DNA of 64,000 nucleotides from Planctomycetaceae bacterium (GTDB taxonomy: Bacteria; Planctomycetota; Planctomycetia; Pirellulales; Pirellulaceae): NCBI GenBank assembly GCA_020638995.1, contig JACKHM010000002.1:1426001-1490000 (forward strand). The letters run 5' to 3'. The translations under genes were made by a program, and so were the position numbers. Positions 1 to 8,899 of this stretch are shown one piece after another. Numbering within the stretch: the stretch's first letter is position 1; each line of letters starts with the position of its first letter. The notes beneath the pieces are model-generated. The model was not told the DNA's origin, ran no database searches, and was given only the letters and a program-made list of their open reading frames with translations.

Positions 1-1521
1 ACCATGCCAGACACGGTCGACGCATTAAGTTCACACCAACAGGCCGAGAAAGCATATAACTCTGCGAACGACGGCCTTCAAAAACTGCTATCGCAAGAGC
101 CGCAACGCGTTGACTATCGTCGTTTGGAGGCACAGCTACTTGCAAACCGTGGCGTGTTGCTCAGCCGCATGTCTCGCTTCGATGAGGCAACCGAAGCTTA
201 TTCTCAAGCGAGCCAAAGATTCGCAAGTCTTGCCGAGAAAACGCAACTGAACCAAGACAAAGAGGAACTGGCCAAAGTTCAGATTTCCTTCGGCGAGTTA
301 CTGTTACAGACGGCTGAAACTGACAAAGCACTGACGGAATTGAGGCAGGCAATCCAGGTTTATGAGCAACTCGTCGCTAGCGATGAGAACGAGCCGCGAT
401 ATTTGCAGGGCCTTGCCGATGCTCGTTTGACACTCGCCAATACGATGCAAACGATGGGGCAATCCAGTGAGTCGGCACCGCTCTATCTGGCGTCGATTGA
501 TGACTACGTGGCATTAGTCCGCAGTCGTCCCGATGTGCCAGCGTATCATGCGCACCTCGCTACAGCGCACCTGGATCTGGCGCAAGTGCTCTCGCGTCTC
601 GGACAGAACGAGGAGGCCAAGCAACATGCCGAAGTCGGACTGAGCATCACGATGGATCTTGTGGATGGCAACTCGGACACTGTGGAGTATTTCGTTAGAG
701 AGGTTTATGCCCTTTTGACTTTAGGTCAAGTATTGCGTGAGTTGAACGAGTTGGCTCTCGCTGAAACCGCGTTTTACAAAGGACTTGAGAAGACCGAAAC
801 CCTTCTCAATCATTTCCCAGACGACCCTCACTACTACCGACTAAGGGGACAGAGCTACAACGGTTTGGGAATCCTAAAGATGCTGTCTCAAGATGGCGAC
901 GCAGCGCAGCAATCCTTAGCCGACGCGCAAAGCGACTTTGAGAAAGCGATTCAACTCGCGCCAGAGGACGATTTCAGCCACGATGGATTGGCCTGGGCGC
1001 GAACTTATCTCGGCGATGCACTTCGTCAGCTTGGCCGCTCGGACGAAGCAAACTCCTTCTACCGTCTGGCCCTGGAAGAGCGCGAGTCACGGCAACTAAG
1101 TGATGAACATCAGTACCGACTGGCGTCGCTGCTGTTGCTGTGTCCGGACGACACAATCCGTGACGCGAGTCGCGGGCTGGATATAGCCACCAAGCTGTCC
1201 GACGAACATTCAACGCGATCTGAATACCTGGAGCTTAAAGCCATAGCGTTATTTCGCCAGCAGATGTGGTCCGATTGCTTAGAGCAACTTGACCGAGCGG
1301 AAGTGGTGCAAATCAGCCACAATTCAACCATCGAGTTTTGGCGAGCCATGGCTCTCTGGCGGCTAGAGAACAAGGGCGAGGCAAGGTCCGCTATTGATCG
1401 CGCCATTGCGAATATGGATAAACATGCCCCCGGCAACTACAAACTTTGGACAGTTCGACGCGATGCGGAAGCACTGATCACCGGCGATGCAACGAAGAAT
1501 ACAGGACCGGCGACACAATGA
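1..1521 (+). CDS. TPR-repeat protein, 5'-truncated by window edge
   Basis: The first ATG is at base 4, but the frame is open to base 1, so the true start probably lies outside the window. About 505 residues are visible, almost all helix-turn-helix TPR-like repeats (for example residues 49–78, 96–123, 138–165 and 330–360), with no signal peptide, membrane segment or catalytic motif. Such 500-residue TPR tails typically follow the kinase domain of planctomycete Ser/Thr protein kinases, so this may be the C-terminal half of one (inference; no kinase motif is in view). The repeats would serve as a protein-interaction scaffold. It ends 54 bp before the convergent TonB receptor gene. Confidence 0.75.
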   Translation, partial: TMPDTVDALSSHQQAEKAYNSANDGLQKLLSQEPQRVDYRRLEAQLLANRGVLLSRMSRFDEATEAYSQASQRFASLAEKTQLNQDKEELAKVQISFGELLLQTAETDKALTELRQAIQVYEQLVASDENEPRYLQGLADARLTLANTMQTMGQSSESAPLYLASIDDYVALVRSRPDVPAYHAHLATAHLDLAQVLSRLGQNEEAKQHAEVGLSITMDLVDGNSDTVEYFVREVYALLTLGQVLRELNELALAETAFYKGLEKTETLLNHFPDDPHYYRLRGQSYNGLGILKMLSQDGDAAQQSLADAQSDFEKAIQLAPEDDFSHDGLAWARTYLGDALRQLGRSDEANSFYRLALEERESRQLSDEHQYRLASLLLLCPDDTIRDASRGLDIATKLSDEHSTRSEYLELKAIALFRQQMWSDCLEQLDRAEVVQISHNSTIEFWRAMALWRLENKGEARSAIDRAIANMDKHAPGNYKLWTVRRDAEALITGDATKNTGPATQ

Positions 1522-1575
1522 TTCACGTGCGTAGCAAGGACAGATGCAATCGGATCGTCTGGCAGCATAATCGCG

Positions 1576-4050
1576 TTAGTAGATGTACTCGGTTCCAAAG
1601 TAGAAGCTAATACCCGGTTGATAGACAGGGTTGATTAAGATTCGCGAATCGAGGTACTCCCGGTACTTTCTATCCGTCACATTCTCGATGCCGGCAAACA
1701 CGTTCAGCTTGTCCGTCGCTTTTGCGTAGCCGCGAATGTCAAGCGTTGTAAAACCAGCTGTGAACTGTTCGCCCAACGAAGTTGCGACGCGATCCTGGTT
1801 GTCAACGATTCGCACGAGAAACTCGACGCCCCACAATGGGTCTGTGTCTGGGTCGTGAAGGCGAATTCCGATGCGGGAGTTGAGAGGCGCGATGACCGGC
1901 ATTGGTTCCGCCGTCGATGTGCTCAGTGTCGTTCCGTCGAACGCGCTGCTCCGGGGCTGCGTGCTGGCCGGTGGAAATCCTGGGATCTGTGCAGGACTAA
2001 AGAAGCCGTTCTGGTTCCTCGTCAGGTCGCGACCTTCGACGAAACTCATGGTGCCGAAGGCCGTGACATAGGAACTCGCATCAAATTCACCATACAGTTC
2101 AAACCCTGTCAGGCTCGCTCGCGGTGAATTCGTATAACGGAAAACGGCACCACCGGGAACCGGCGTCAGAAAATCCAAAGTAATGTAGTCTTGAATCCAG
2201 GCATGAAAGGCGTTCGCACCCAACCTCAGATCGCCATAATCGCCCTGCGCTCCGAGATCGACTTGAGTTCGACGTTCCTTACGCAGGTTTGGATTCCCGA
2301 AGGGCGACGTAAATGCATATTGCGGCAACACGGCCATGAAGGGAGATTGGGCGTACAGTTCCGACATTGTGGGGGCTCGCATGGCATAGCCGGCCCCACC
2401 CGTGGCGGTCCAAGTTTCATTCAGTTCGTATTCGGCCGTCACGAAAACAGATGCCAAATCGAAGTTCCGATTGAACTTGCCCAACGACGTGTCTTCCAGC
2501 GTCAAAGGAGGGATGGCCATCGACGCCAATGTCAGCGGCACTTCAGAACGAGCATTCGTGTGTACCCAGTCCAAGCGGCCGCCACCGCGTACAGTTAGCT
2601 GAGAGGACAATGGTGTTTCGAATTCCCCAAATACGCCAGGATTGGCCGACAGTGCTCGTGGAATAGGAAAGTTGATCAGCGTATTCGCCGGCGAAATGAA
2701 GGTGGGGTCGGTGGCCATATCTAGCTCGTTCAACTCCTGACGAAGGTATCTCAGGTCAGCGCCGAGCGTTTTTCTTGTATCACCTTCTTCACCCCAATCC
2801 CATTGCAGACGAGTGCCCGTCGAATTGTTATTCGCGTCGAGATTTCCCACAAACCCCGTGGCATCCAGGATTGGCATTTGCTGGCGTTTCCCTACTCGCT
2901 GCGCGTTGCCTCCCAAGTAACTCTGGTTGTACCAGCCTTCTGCTTCAAAATAGTCCGAGATCCCGCCTTCTCGGCGATATGTCAATTCAAAGGCGTTGGT
3001 CGTCACAAAATCAAGGTCGAAGACCTGACCGGGGATTTCGACACCCGTTTGGTCAAGACGCAAGTAGTTGAACTCCAAACTGCTATAGTCTGTCAAGTCA
3101 ACTCCCAAAGCGACATCGAAGTCGCGCGAATTGTAACTCGACGGGTACTTTATCCCACTTCCATCGCGGTAGTCGTTACCAATCCGGTGTCCGTAACCAA
3201 TTCGGAATCCATAGGAATCGTTGCCGCCCCAGACCGTCTCGCGACCATAAAACTGTTGACCATTTGTTTTATATTCAGCGCTCGTGCTACTGTGCGTCTC
3301 AAAGCCGTCGTAGTAGCGTGGCGATTCCAGCAATTGCACGTCGATGAAACTGAAACCTGGACCATACAGAGCCGAGTAGGGGCCCTTGATCACAATCATG
3401 TCGTCGATAATTCGTGAATCGATTTTGCTAAGAACCGTGTCCAGATCCTGTCGAACCGGAAACCAATAGGATCCCGAAGCGAGCAACGAGCCGACACCAT
3501 TTCCTCGCACGCGAGGGTCCGTGATGATCGGAGTTCGATTCTCGACATTGATACCCAGGCCAGCGGTTGATCGGCCCAGCAAGCTGCCAGCGTCGGTCGA
3601 CGCCCGTATCCTCGACTCCGTCCCAAAGACGATGTCCGTGCCGGGCTGATGCGCGAGACGCCGGCGATTGTCGCTTAACAGGCTGCGGCTTGATGCCGGG
3701 TCGCCAAAAAGTCTCGCCGTGGCGTCTTGCGACACCAACGAACTGGCTGGTGAACTCTCGAAAGTCTGAGGGCCAACTGGCACAGGCGCGACGTCCTGAA
3801 ACATAGTTACATCGTGAAACAATTCGCCAGGAACTGAGATCCAAGAGTCATCCAAGTGTATGACGTGGTCCTCTTCGCTGGGAGACGGTGTATCATCGGC
3901 CTCTTGTGGCTCATCTTCTTCCTTGTCCGAGATTCTTCCTATCGCGACACTTTCGGACGATTCAACCGCAGGCTCGCTAGCGGGCGTCTGAGAGTAGATT
4001 GCCGCTATCAGCAGACTAATGGCGAGATGATGGCGAATCCGGAACGACAT
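1576..4050 (-). CDS. TonB-dependent outer-membrane receptor
   Basis: An 824-residue protein with an N-terminal signal peptide (about residues 1–24, hydrophobic core LAISLLIAAIY), an acidic linker (25–70), a plug domain (about 130–240, containing the plug-like stretch IKGPYSALYGPGFSFIDV) and a long C-terminal β-barrel. The barrel has typical receptor strands and a terminal strand ending in tyrosine. The family imports siderophores, cobalamin or other large ligands across the outer membrane using TonB energy. No FecA-type signalling extension is obvious. It is divergent from the radical SAM gene at 4595 across a 544-bp spacer, which suggests the ligand is related to the biosynthetic cluster or that the two share regulation; this is inference. 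Two B12-dependent enzymes lie in the cluster, so cobalamin uptake is an alternative role. Confidence 0.9.
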   Translation of the reverse strand: MSFRIRHHLAISLLIAAIYSQTPASEPAVESSESVAIGRISDKEEDEPQEADDTPSPSEEDHVIHLDDSWISVPGELFHDVTMFQDVAPVPVGPQTFESSPASSLVSQDATARLFGDPASSRSLLSDNRRRLAHQPGTDIVFGTESRIRASTDAGSLLGRSTAGLGINVENRTPIITDPRVRGNGVGSLLASGSYWFPVRQDLDTVLSKIDSRIIDDMIVIKGPYSALYGPGFSFIDVQLLESPRYYDGFETHSSTSAEYKTNGQQFYGRETVWGGNDSYGFRIGYGHRIGNDYRDGSGIKYPSSYNSRDFDVALGVDLTDYSSLEFNYLRLDQTGVEIPGQVFDLDFVTTNAFELTYRREGGISDYFEAEGWYNQSYLGGNAQRVGKRQQMPILDATGFVGNLDANNNSTGTRLQWDWGEEGDTRKTLGADLRYLRQELNELDMATDPTFISPANTLINFPIPRALSANPGVFGEFETPLSSQLTVRGGGRLDWVHTNARSEVPLTLASMAIPPLTLEDTSLGKFNRNFDLASVFVTAEYELNETWTATGGAGYAMRAPTMSELYAQSPFMAVLPQYAFTSPFGNPNLRKERRTQVDLGAQGDYGDLRLGANAFHAWIQDYITLDFLTPVPGGAVFRYTNSPRASLTGFELYGEFDASSYVTAFGTMSFVEGRDLTRNQNGFFSPAQIPGFPPASTQPRSSAFDGTTLSTSTAEPMPVIAPLNSRIGIRLHDPDTDPLWGVEFLVRIVDNQDRVATSLGEQFTAGFTTLDIRGYAKATDKLNVFAGIENVTDRKYREYLDSRILINPVYQPGISFYFGTEYIY

Positions 4051-4594
4051 GGCTTGCCCTTAACAAAGTCGCAGACTAGTGAATTGTTACAGCCAAGAGT
4101 TAGGGGCCACTGACTCTGTCAGTGCTTCCCAAGCTGAATCGTCGAGTAGGTTTGCACTGGCAAAGCCAAGTGACACACAACCCGACAATCAACTTGCAAC
4201 AACGCACTAGTCGAGGTAGCAGCAACACGATTTGGCGGACGACGATCGCCCGATAATGATCACCACATCTATTCTGTCGTCGTAACCGGTACGTCACTTA
4301 ATACCGTAACGACCGTTAAATTCAGTTCCATCGATCCAAATGATCCAGAAAGTGGGGTCGTACCGATTGTGTCGATTAGGCAAACTTGATTGCGGTGACA
4401 CTTGGCTGCTTCCGCCAGCGGCAAAGTCGTGCAATCCGAAGTGAAGATGGAGCCAGGCAGAATTGCTAGCTGTTTTTAAGTTAGAATGAACGTCGCGACA
4501 CGGTCACTGCGTCATTTCGCTAGCAATTGGGAACGGCGATGATATAGTGCGGAGGTAGCAAATCGATGCAGTTGGTTCGTGGAAAGAAGAAAAA
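4051..4594. other. 544-bp divergent intergenic region
   Basis: Spacer between the receptor and the radical SAM gene. It has no long open frame on either strand. It contains a perfect 10-bp inverted repeat (separate entry), an AT-rich stretch TTTTTAAGTTAGAAT between its arms that could hold a -10 element, and a GGAGG at 4551–4555. No sigma-54 element was found. It probably carries both divergent promoters. Confidence 0.6.
4461..4528. promoter_or_regulatory. Perfect 10-bp inverted repeat, possible operator pair
   Basis: AATTGCTAGC at 4461–4470 is repeated in exact inverse orientation, GCTAGCAATT, at 4519–4528, 48 bp apart. Each arm contains the palindrome GCTAGC. The arms flank an AT-rich, promoter-like stretch about 70–130 bp upstream of the radical SAM start. 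The spacing fits two operator half-sites or a DNA loop; the function is unproven. Confidence 0.3.
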
Positions 4595-4631
4595 ATGGGT
4601 GCGTTCCGGCACACGGATTACGTTGAGCTGA
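4566..4631 (+). CDS. Possible 21-residue upstream peptide overlapping the radical SAM start
   Basis: ATG 4566 lies 10 bp after a GGAGG (4551–4555), a better Shine–Dalgarno sequence than the one before the radical SAM start. The frame runs to TGA at 4629–4631 and overlaps the next gene by 37 bp in another frame. The peptide begins MQLVRGKKKKW, so it is strongly basic with one tryptophan. It could be a leader peptide that couples translation to the downstream gene, or chance. It is too small to judge from composition, and a role as a RiPP precursor is speculative. Confidence 0.2.
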   Translation: MQLVRGKKKKWVRSGTRITLS

Positions 4632-5509
4632 CGATGCACTTTCGGTGCAACCTGAAGTGCGAGCACTGTATGATCGAAGGCACCATGGATTGGCTGCAAC
4701 CGGAATCTATGGATCGCTTCTCCGAGTTGCTGCAGGAAAATGCTCGGTCTCGAATTTGGAAAGGCGTGATCCTGACCGGTTCCGAAGTTACACTTCGCCA
4801 GGATTTGCCTGAACTCGCTCGCCAGGCGCGCGATAGCGGGTTTGAGCACGTTCGAATTCAGACTCACGGCATGCGACTGGCCGATCCTCGATACTGCGAG
4901 GAGTTGGTCGCTGCGGGGATTGACGAGTACTTCGTCAGCGTGACCGCGTCCGACGCCGAAACTCATGATGCGATTACCGAAGTACCCGGATCGTTCGAAA
5001 AGACACTGCGTGGGCTGGAGAATCTTGAGTCGCACGACGTGCGTACGCTCACGAATACCGTCATTACGAAGCGGAGCTATCAGCATTTAACAGGCATTGT
5101 TGAGCGATTGAGTCACCTGCAACGGCTCGTCCAAATGGACTTTTGGAATTTTTGGCCAATGCGTGAAACTGACGAGAAAGATCTCATCGTGTCACATCTC
5201 GATGTAGTTCCGCACTTGAAGCAAGCAATTGCCGTGGCTAGGAAACTTGGCCGCGCCGTCGAAGTGAAGAACTTCCCGGAGTGCCTGCTGGGAAACTACC
5301 GCGACGCTTTGGACAACAACCAGCCTCAACTGGAGATCGATCCGAGGTTTTGGAACGAGTTCAATCGAAACGGTTTCCAGCAATGCGCCCATCGCGATTA
5401 CTGCAGTTCGACGCAATGCTTAGGCCTCAACACGGCATACATTAATAAATTCGGTTGGCAGGCCGATGCACTGGTCCCGTACTCGATCCCGCCGGCGTCG
5501 ACGAAATGA
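4595..5509 (+). CDS. Radical SAM enzyme with C-terminal cysteine cluster
   Basis: 304 residues. The [4Fe-4S]–SAM motif CNLKCEHC (Cys18, Cys22, Cys25) sits at the very N-terminus, followed by a partial TIM barrel with TGSEVTLR corresponding to the SAM-binding GGE-like region. C-terminal cysteines 230, 264, 270 and 275 (in CAHRDYC...QCLGLNTAY) resemble a Twitch/SPASM-like site for an auxiliary iron–sulfur cluster. Such enzymes abstract hydrogen from peptides or small molecules to make cross-links, C–S bonds or rearrangements. The substrate is unknown. ATG 4595 is the only start after an in-frame stop at 4556. Its stop overlaps the next start (ATGA at 5506–5509), so it is co-translated with the two unknown genes that follow. 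Confidence 0.88.
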   Translation: MGAFRHTDYVELTMHFRCNLKCEHCMIEGTMDWLQPESMDRFSELLQENARSRIWKGVILTGSEVTLRQDLPELARQARDSGFEHVRIQTHGMRLADPRYCEELVAAGIDEYFVSVTASDAETHDAITEVPGSFEKTLRGLENLESHDVRTLTNTVITKRSYQHLTGIVERLSHLQRLVQMDFWNFWPMRETDEKDLIVSHLDVVPHLKQAIAVARKLGRAVEVKNFPECLLGNYRDALDNNQPQLEIDPRFWNEFNRNGFQQCAHRDYCSSTQCLGLNTAYINKFGWQADALVPYSIPPASTK

Positions 5510-6345
5510 TTGCTTCTCACTTCGATTGGGAACGTCACGCGTCGCGTGCGGAGCCGCTGCTGAAGTTTTTGGAAGAACTGAACGAGCCTTTTGGGCTGGA
5601 ACATTCATTTCGCGTCTGTCCGCGCGGTATCTTTGCACACCGATTCCTCGCAAGCACGGCGCGCACTAGTGTCGACTGCCAAGCCGTGGTCGAACTCTGC
5701 CTCCGACTTGGAATTCCAAACCATTGCTCGGGCGAAGTCCACCACCACCTTGAGTCCGCCAAGTTTCTTCATCTCGGTTATGAAGAAGGGAGTGCATCTT
5801 GTTTGTACAAAATCTATCTCGAAACGGGACACGATTGCGAGCCGGAGGGGTCGGTCGTTCAGCACCACGCGATCAAGTGGGACTCGATCGACAACTCAAA
5901 ATATGTGAGGTCGAAGTACATTTGGTATCGTCTGCAAACCGTTACTAATGTTTTGGACCGACTTGATGCAATCTATGGTGGTGATTCAGAGTCATCACTT
6001 GAAATTGCTCGAGACATGATCTTCCTTGGGGCCAGCCGTATCCCGGTGGAGGATCTGCACTACATGGAAGTTACGGAAAGCGGTAGTCTACGTTCCTCGT
6101 TCGATATCAACTTTTACAGTGCGGAGCTGCGGGTACAAGATCTCGTGCCGTTTCTCGTCAGAGCCTGCGAACGATACTCGACATCCATTTCAGAGCTCCA
6201 GTCACTCTGCGATTCAATTGGTGGTGAAGTGTTGGGACATCTCGCTGGTGGCATCCATCGCAATGGTGATGAATTCTTCAACGTCTACTACGGTGTCGAA
6301 CAACGTCAGGGACAATCGCCGGCGCACGGCCCAATACGAGGTTAA
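5506..6345 (+). CDS. Unknown biosynthetic-cluster protein A (paralogue of protein B)
   Basis: 279 residues, not recognised. The start is the ATG of an ATGA overlap with the radical SAM gene; a longer frame upstream is a shadow inside that gene. There is no signal peptide, membrane span or nucleotide-binding motif. The C-terminal 85 residues match the end of the following gene in pattern: FYSAELRVQDLVPFL against YFSGVDVGQLIFFL, then a helix, and both finish with a strand ending YYGV. I therefore take A and B as diverged paralogues. Alternating strands and helices would be compatible with an aromatic prenyltransferase-like (ABBA) barrel, but I see no diagnostic motif and offer that only as a hypothesis to test by structure prediction. 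Confidence 0.8.
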   Translation: MIASHFDWERHASRAEPLLKFLEELNEPFGLEHSFRVCPRGIFAHRFLASTARTSVDCQAVVELCLRLGIPNHCSGEVHHHLESAKFLHLGYEEGSASCLYKIYLETGHDCEPEGSVVQHHAIKWDSIDNSKYVRSKYIWYRLQTVTNVLDRLDAIYGGDSESSLEIARDMIFLGASRIPVEDLHYMEVTESGSLRSSFDINFYSAELRVQDLVPFLVRACERYSTSISELQSLCDSIGGEVLGHLAGGIHRNGDEFFNVYYGVEQRQGQSPAHGPIRG

Positions 6346-6347
6346 AC

Positions 6348-7208
6348 GTGTATCGCGAAGAATTCACGACGCCCGCGGATCGGTATTTCAATTACTGCTG
6401 GTGGCCATACACACCTGTTGCGAAGGTCGAACACAAATTCCGTCCAGTGAACTTACTTTTCCAGTCTTTCGAGCTGGCCGCGATTGACTCGCGCGCGTTC
6501 GAGGTTGTCGAGGCTTTGCGAAGCGACCTCGGAGATTTTCGGACGGTTTACGGCGTCAAGTGGATGGGAAATCGATTGGGCTGGGAATTTTATTTCTATG
6601 ACTACAAGCGACGCGAACGCGAACTTTCGATTTCCAAGGTACTAGACACGATTCGACGATTCTCGAGTTGTTCGCTCGAAGTCAACGAGCGTCTTCCCTA
6701 CTTTATGTTCTCGATTGATCTGGACGAAGATCTCGTCTGTGGAGATCGCAACTTGGATGTCATTCACATGTACATCGGGAATCCCGGCAGCACGGTTTCC
6801 TCGGGGATTTCCTACGATCTGCGCGAAGCAGGAACGACTTTGGAGAATCTCTACTATTTCTTCAATGCCGGAAGCCAATTACTGGACATCGAAGAAAAGG
6901 TGTGTTGTTCAGCACATGTCGATGCTACCAAGATTCCGATCAGCGAGATCCTGCGTCCAGAGTTGCGGCGTTGCAACACGATCTGCATTGCAAACAAGCA
7001 GCACAACGACACCGCGTATTTTTCCGGTGTTGATGTCGGCCAACTTATTTTCTTCCTGAAGTGGCTGAACTACCCGCAGCCTATTATTGACTTCACCGAG
7101 CACAATCGCGCGAAGCTCGATCACCTACTTTACGACGTCGGATTCGACTATACCGCAAAGGGCAACCAACTGGACGTCATCAAAAGCGGGTACTACGGAG
7201 TTTTTTGA
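6348..7208 (+). CDS. Unknown biosynthetic-cluster protein B (paralogue of protein A)
   Basis: 286 residues starting at GTG 6348, two bases after the stop of protein A, so it is the third gene of the radical SAM operon. It is not recognised by motif. It is rich in aromatics (YCWWPY near the N-terminus, LGWEFYFYDY around residue 80, a terminal GYYGVF) and has no signal or membrane segment. Strand-like elements include FMFSIDLD, IHMYIGNPG and TAYFSGVDVGQLIFFL. Its C-terminal third parallels protein A. The tight coupling with a radical SAM enzyme suggests a substrate-handling or tailoring role, possibly as an A–B heterodimer (inference). Confidence 0.8.
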   Translation: MYREEFTTPADRYFNYCWWPYTPVAKVEHKFRPVNLLFQSFELAAIDSRAFEVVEALRSDLGDFRTVYGVKWMGNRLGWEFYFYDYKRRERELSISKVLDTIRRFSSCSLEVNERLPYFMFSIDLDEDLVCGDRNLDVIHMYIGNPGSTVSSGISYDLREAGTTLENLYYFFNAGSQLLDIEEKVCCSAHVDATKIPISEILRPELRRCNTICIANKQHNDTAYFSGVDVGQLIFFLKWLNYPQPIIDFTEHNRAKLDHLLYDVGFDYTAKGNQLDVIKSGYYGVF

Positions 7209-7265
7209 CGTCAGCGTAATTCGCCTGACCACATCGGCCCCTTGCTCAGTCGGAATGCCCGCAGA

Positions 7266-8774
7266 TCATAAGGCTGGACGATTAAGCCATTCGATAATTG
7301 CACGGTGGGACGGCAGCGATTTGACGACTTCACGGTTTTTTGCCTTAATGCTGCTCATGATTTTGCGAACTTCGGAAAGATCTGACGAGTCAGCCAGGGG
7401 AAGCGTTCGCCGAGGTAGCTTTTCGCCTCCGATAAAAATGTGATAGTAGCTGGTCTGTGGAAAAATCGTGGATTCTACGATGCCACAATCTGCATAAAGT
7501 TCACTTACGGCTCGCAGACTATCCGGTTCCGCAATTCCGCGACTGTCTCGCCAAAAGTCCGTGTCCTCGCGTTGGCTCAGTTTGTAGTGGAGTAACACAA
7601 AGTCACGAACTTGCTCAAAGGCATCGACCATTCTTCTGTTGTACTTAGTCGCCAAGTGCTCGGGGAACATCTTGTCGGGGAAGTAGTCCATCAGCATTTC
7701 AATGGCGTACTGAATAAAGAAGATGGCCGTCGACTCCAGCGGTTCGATGAATCCGGAAGCCAACCCAAGCGCGATACAATTCCCTTTCCAGAAGTTCTTT
7801 CTCCGACCAACTCGCATCTCCAAACGCCGAGGTTCTTCAGCCAGAAATCCCCCGAGATTCGAATGTTCGAGCAATTCTGTGACCGCCGCATCGTCGTCGA
7901 TATGTGAACTGGAGTAGGCGTAACCGCAGCCCGTCCGATGGGTCAGCGGAATCTGCCAGGCCCAACCGGCCCTGAGTGCCGTCGCACGCGTGTATGGCAA
8001 CATCTGAGGGTCCTGCGGCAACGGCAGTACGACCGCCCGGTCACAGAGCAGCAAGTCAGACCAATCAACATATTCATCCCCCAAGGCCCGCTCGATCAGC
8101 TGCGCTTTAAAGCCCGTGCAATCCAAGTACAGATCGGCACTCAACTCACGACCGCCGGAGGTATTCACCGACTCAATGAAACCATCGTTATCAACCAAGG
8201 TGTCGCAAACATCGTCCTCGATGTGCTCAACTCCAGCACCAACCGCCTTCTCGCGCAAGTACTTTGCCAACGCGTCAGCATCCAGGTGGTAGGCATAAGC
8301 GCCGGACTCGATGATTTGCGACGACCCTTCGAGCGAACGGGGAGCCCGAGCCGCATCGGCCAGCAAAGCTTGGAGCGAGTATGACGAGTAGGTTCCGTCT
8401 CCGAGGTTCTTGCGTGCTGATTTCAACCAAAAATGAAACAGATCTTGACCGTCGATGATTCCACCACAAACTCCGAAAGGATGCCAGTAAGAATGCCCCT
8501 GACGCACCCAGTCGACAAACTTGATTCCTAACTTGTACGTCGCGTGACAGCGCCGCATGAACTCAGCTTCATCGAACTCCATGTTCCGTATGAAACGCAC
8601 AATCGCCGGAATGGTCGCTTCCCCTACACCGACCGTCCCTATGTTCGGTGACTCCAAGAGACATATTTTACAACTCGTGCGGCGCAAGAATCGGTTCAGG
8701 TAATTCGCCGCCATCCAGCCAGCAGTACCGCCACCTACGATTAGTATGCGTTGTATGTTTCCGTCGGATCTCAT
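7266..8774 (-). CDS. Flavin-dependent tryptophan-type halogenase
   Basis: 502 residues. The N-terminal FAD-binding GGGTAGW (residues 14–20), the YKLGIKF stretch carrying the conserved active-site lysine of the family, the halogenase signature WxWxIP (GWAWQIP) and the PLEST block (GFIEPLESTAIFF) are all present. These enzymes use FADH2, O2 and chloride or bromide to make a lysine-bound hypohalous species that halogenates indole or other electron-rich rings, and they need a separate flavin reductase, which is not in the window. The start is supported by GGAG five bases upstream. The gene is convergent with the A/B operon and divergent from the kinase. Free tryptophan, a peptide or another aromatic could be the substrate; the family resemblance does not decide this. 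Confidence 0.92.
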   Translation of the reverse strand: MRSDGNIQRILIVGGGTAGWMAANYLNRFLRRTSCKICLLESPNIGTVGVGEATIPAIVRFIRNMEFDEAEFMRRCHATYKLGIKFVDWVRQGHSYWHPFGVCGGIIDGQDLFHFWLKSARKNLGDGTYSSYSLQALLADAARAPRSLEGSSQIIESGAYAYHLDADALAKYLREKAVGAGVEHIEDDVCDTLVDNDGFIESVNTSGGRELSADLYLDCTGFKAQLIERALGDEYVDWSDLLLCDRAVVLPLPQDPQMLPYTRATALRAGWAWQIPLTHRTGCGYAYSSSHIDDDAAVTELLEHSNLGGFLAEEPRRLEMRVGRRKNFWKGNCIALGLASGFIEPLESTAIFFIQYAIEMLMDYFPDKMFPEHLATKYNRRMVDAFEQVRDFVLLHYKLSQREDTDFWRDSRGIAEPDSLRAVSELYADCGIVESTIFPQTSYYHIFIGGEKLPRRTLPLADSSDLSEVRKIMSSIKAKNREVVKSLPSHRAIIEWLNRPAL

Positions 8775-8899
8775 ATTGCTCCAGACTTAGTCCGAAAATA
8801 CCATCCAGGCTTGTAAGGTCAGATTATAGTGTGAATTCTCTCGAATTGTGCGGGCGAGCACGCTACGAATCGACGCTACGCTACCAAAAGGAATCTCCA

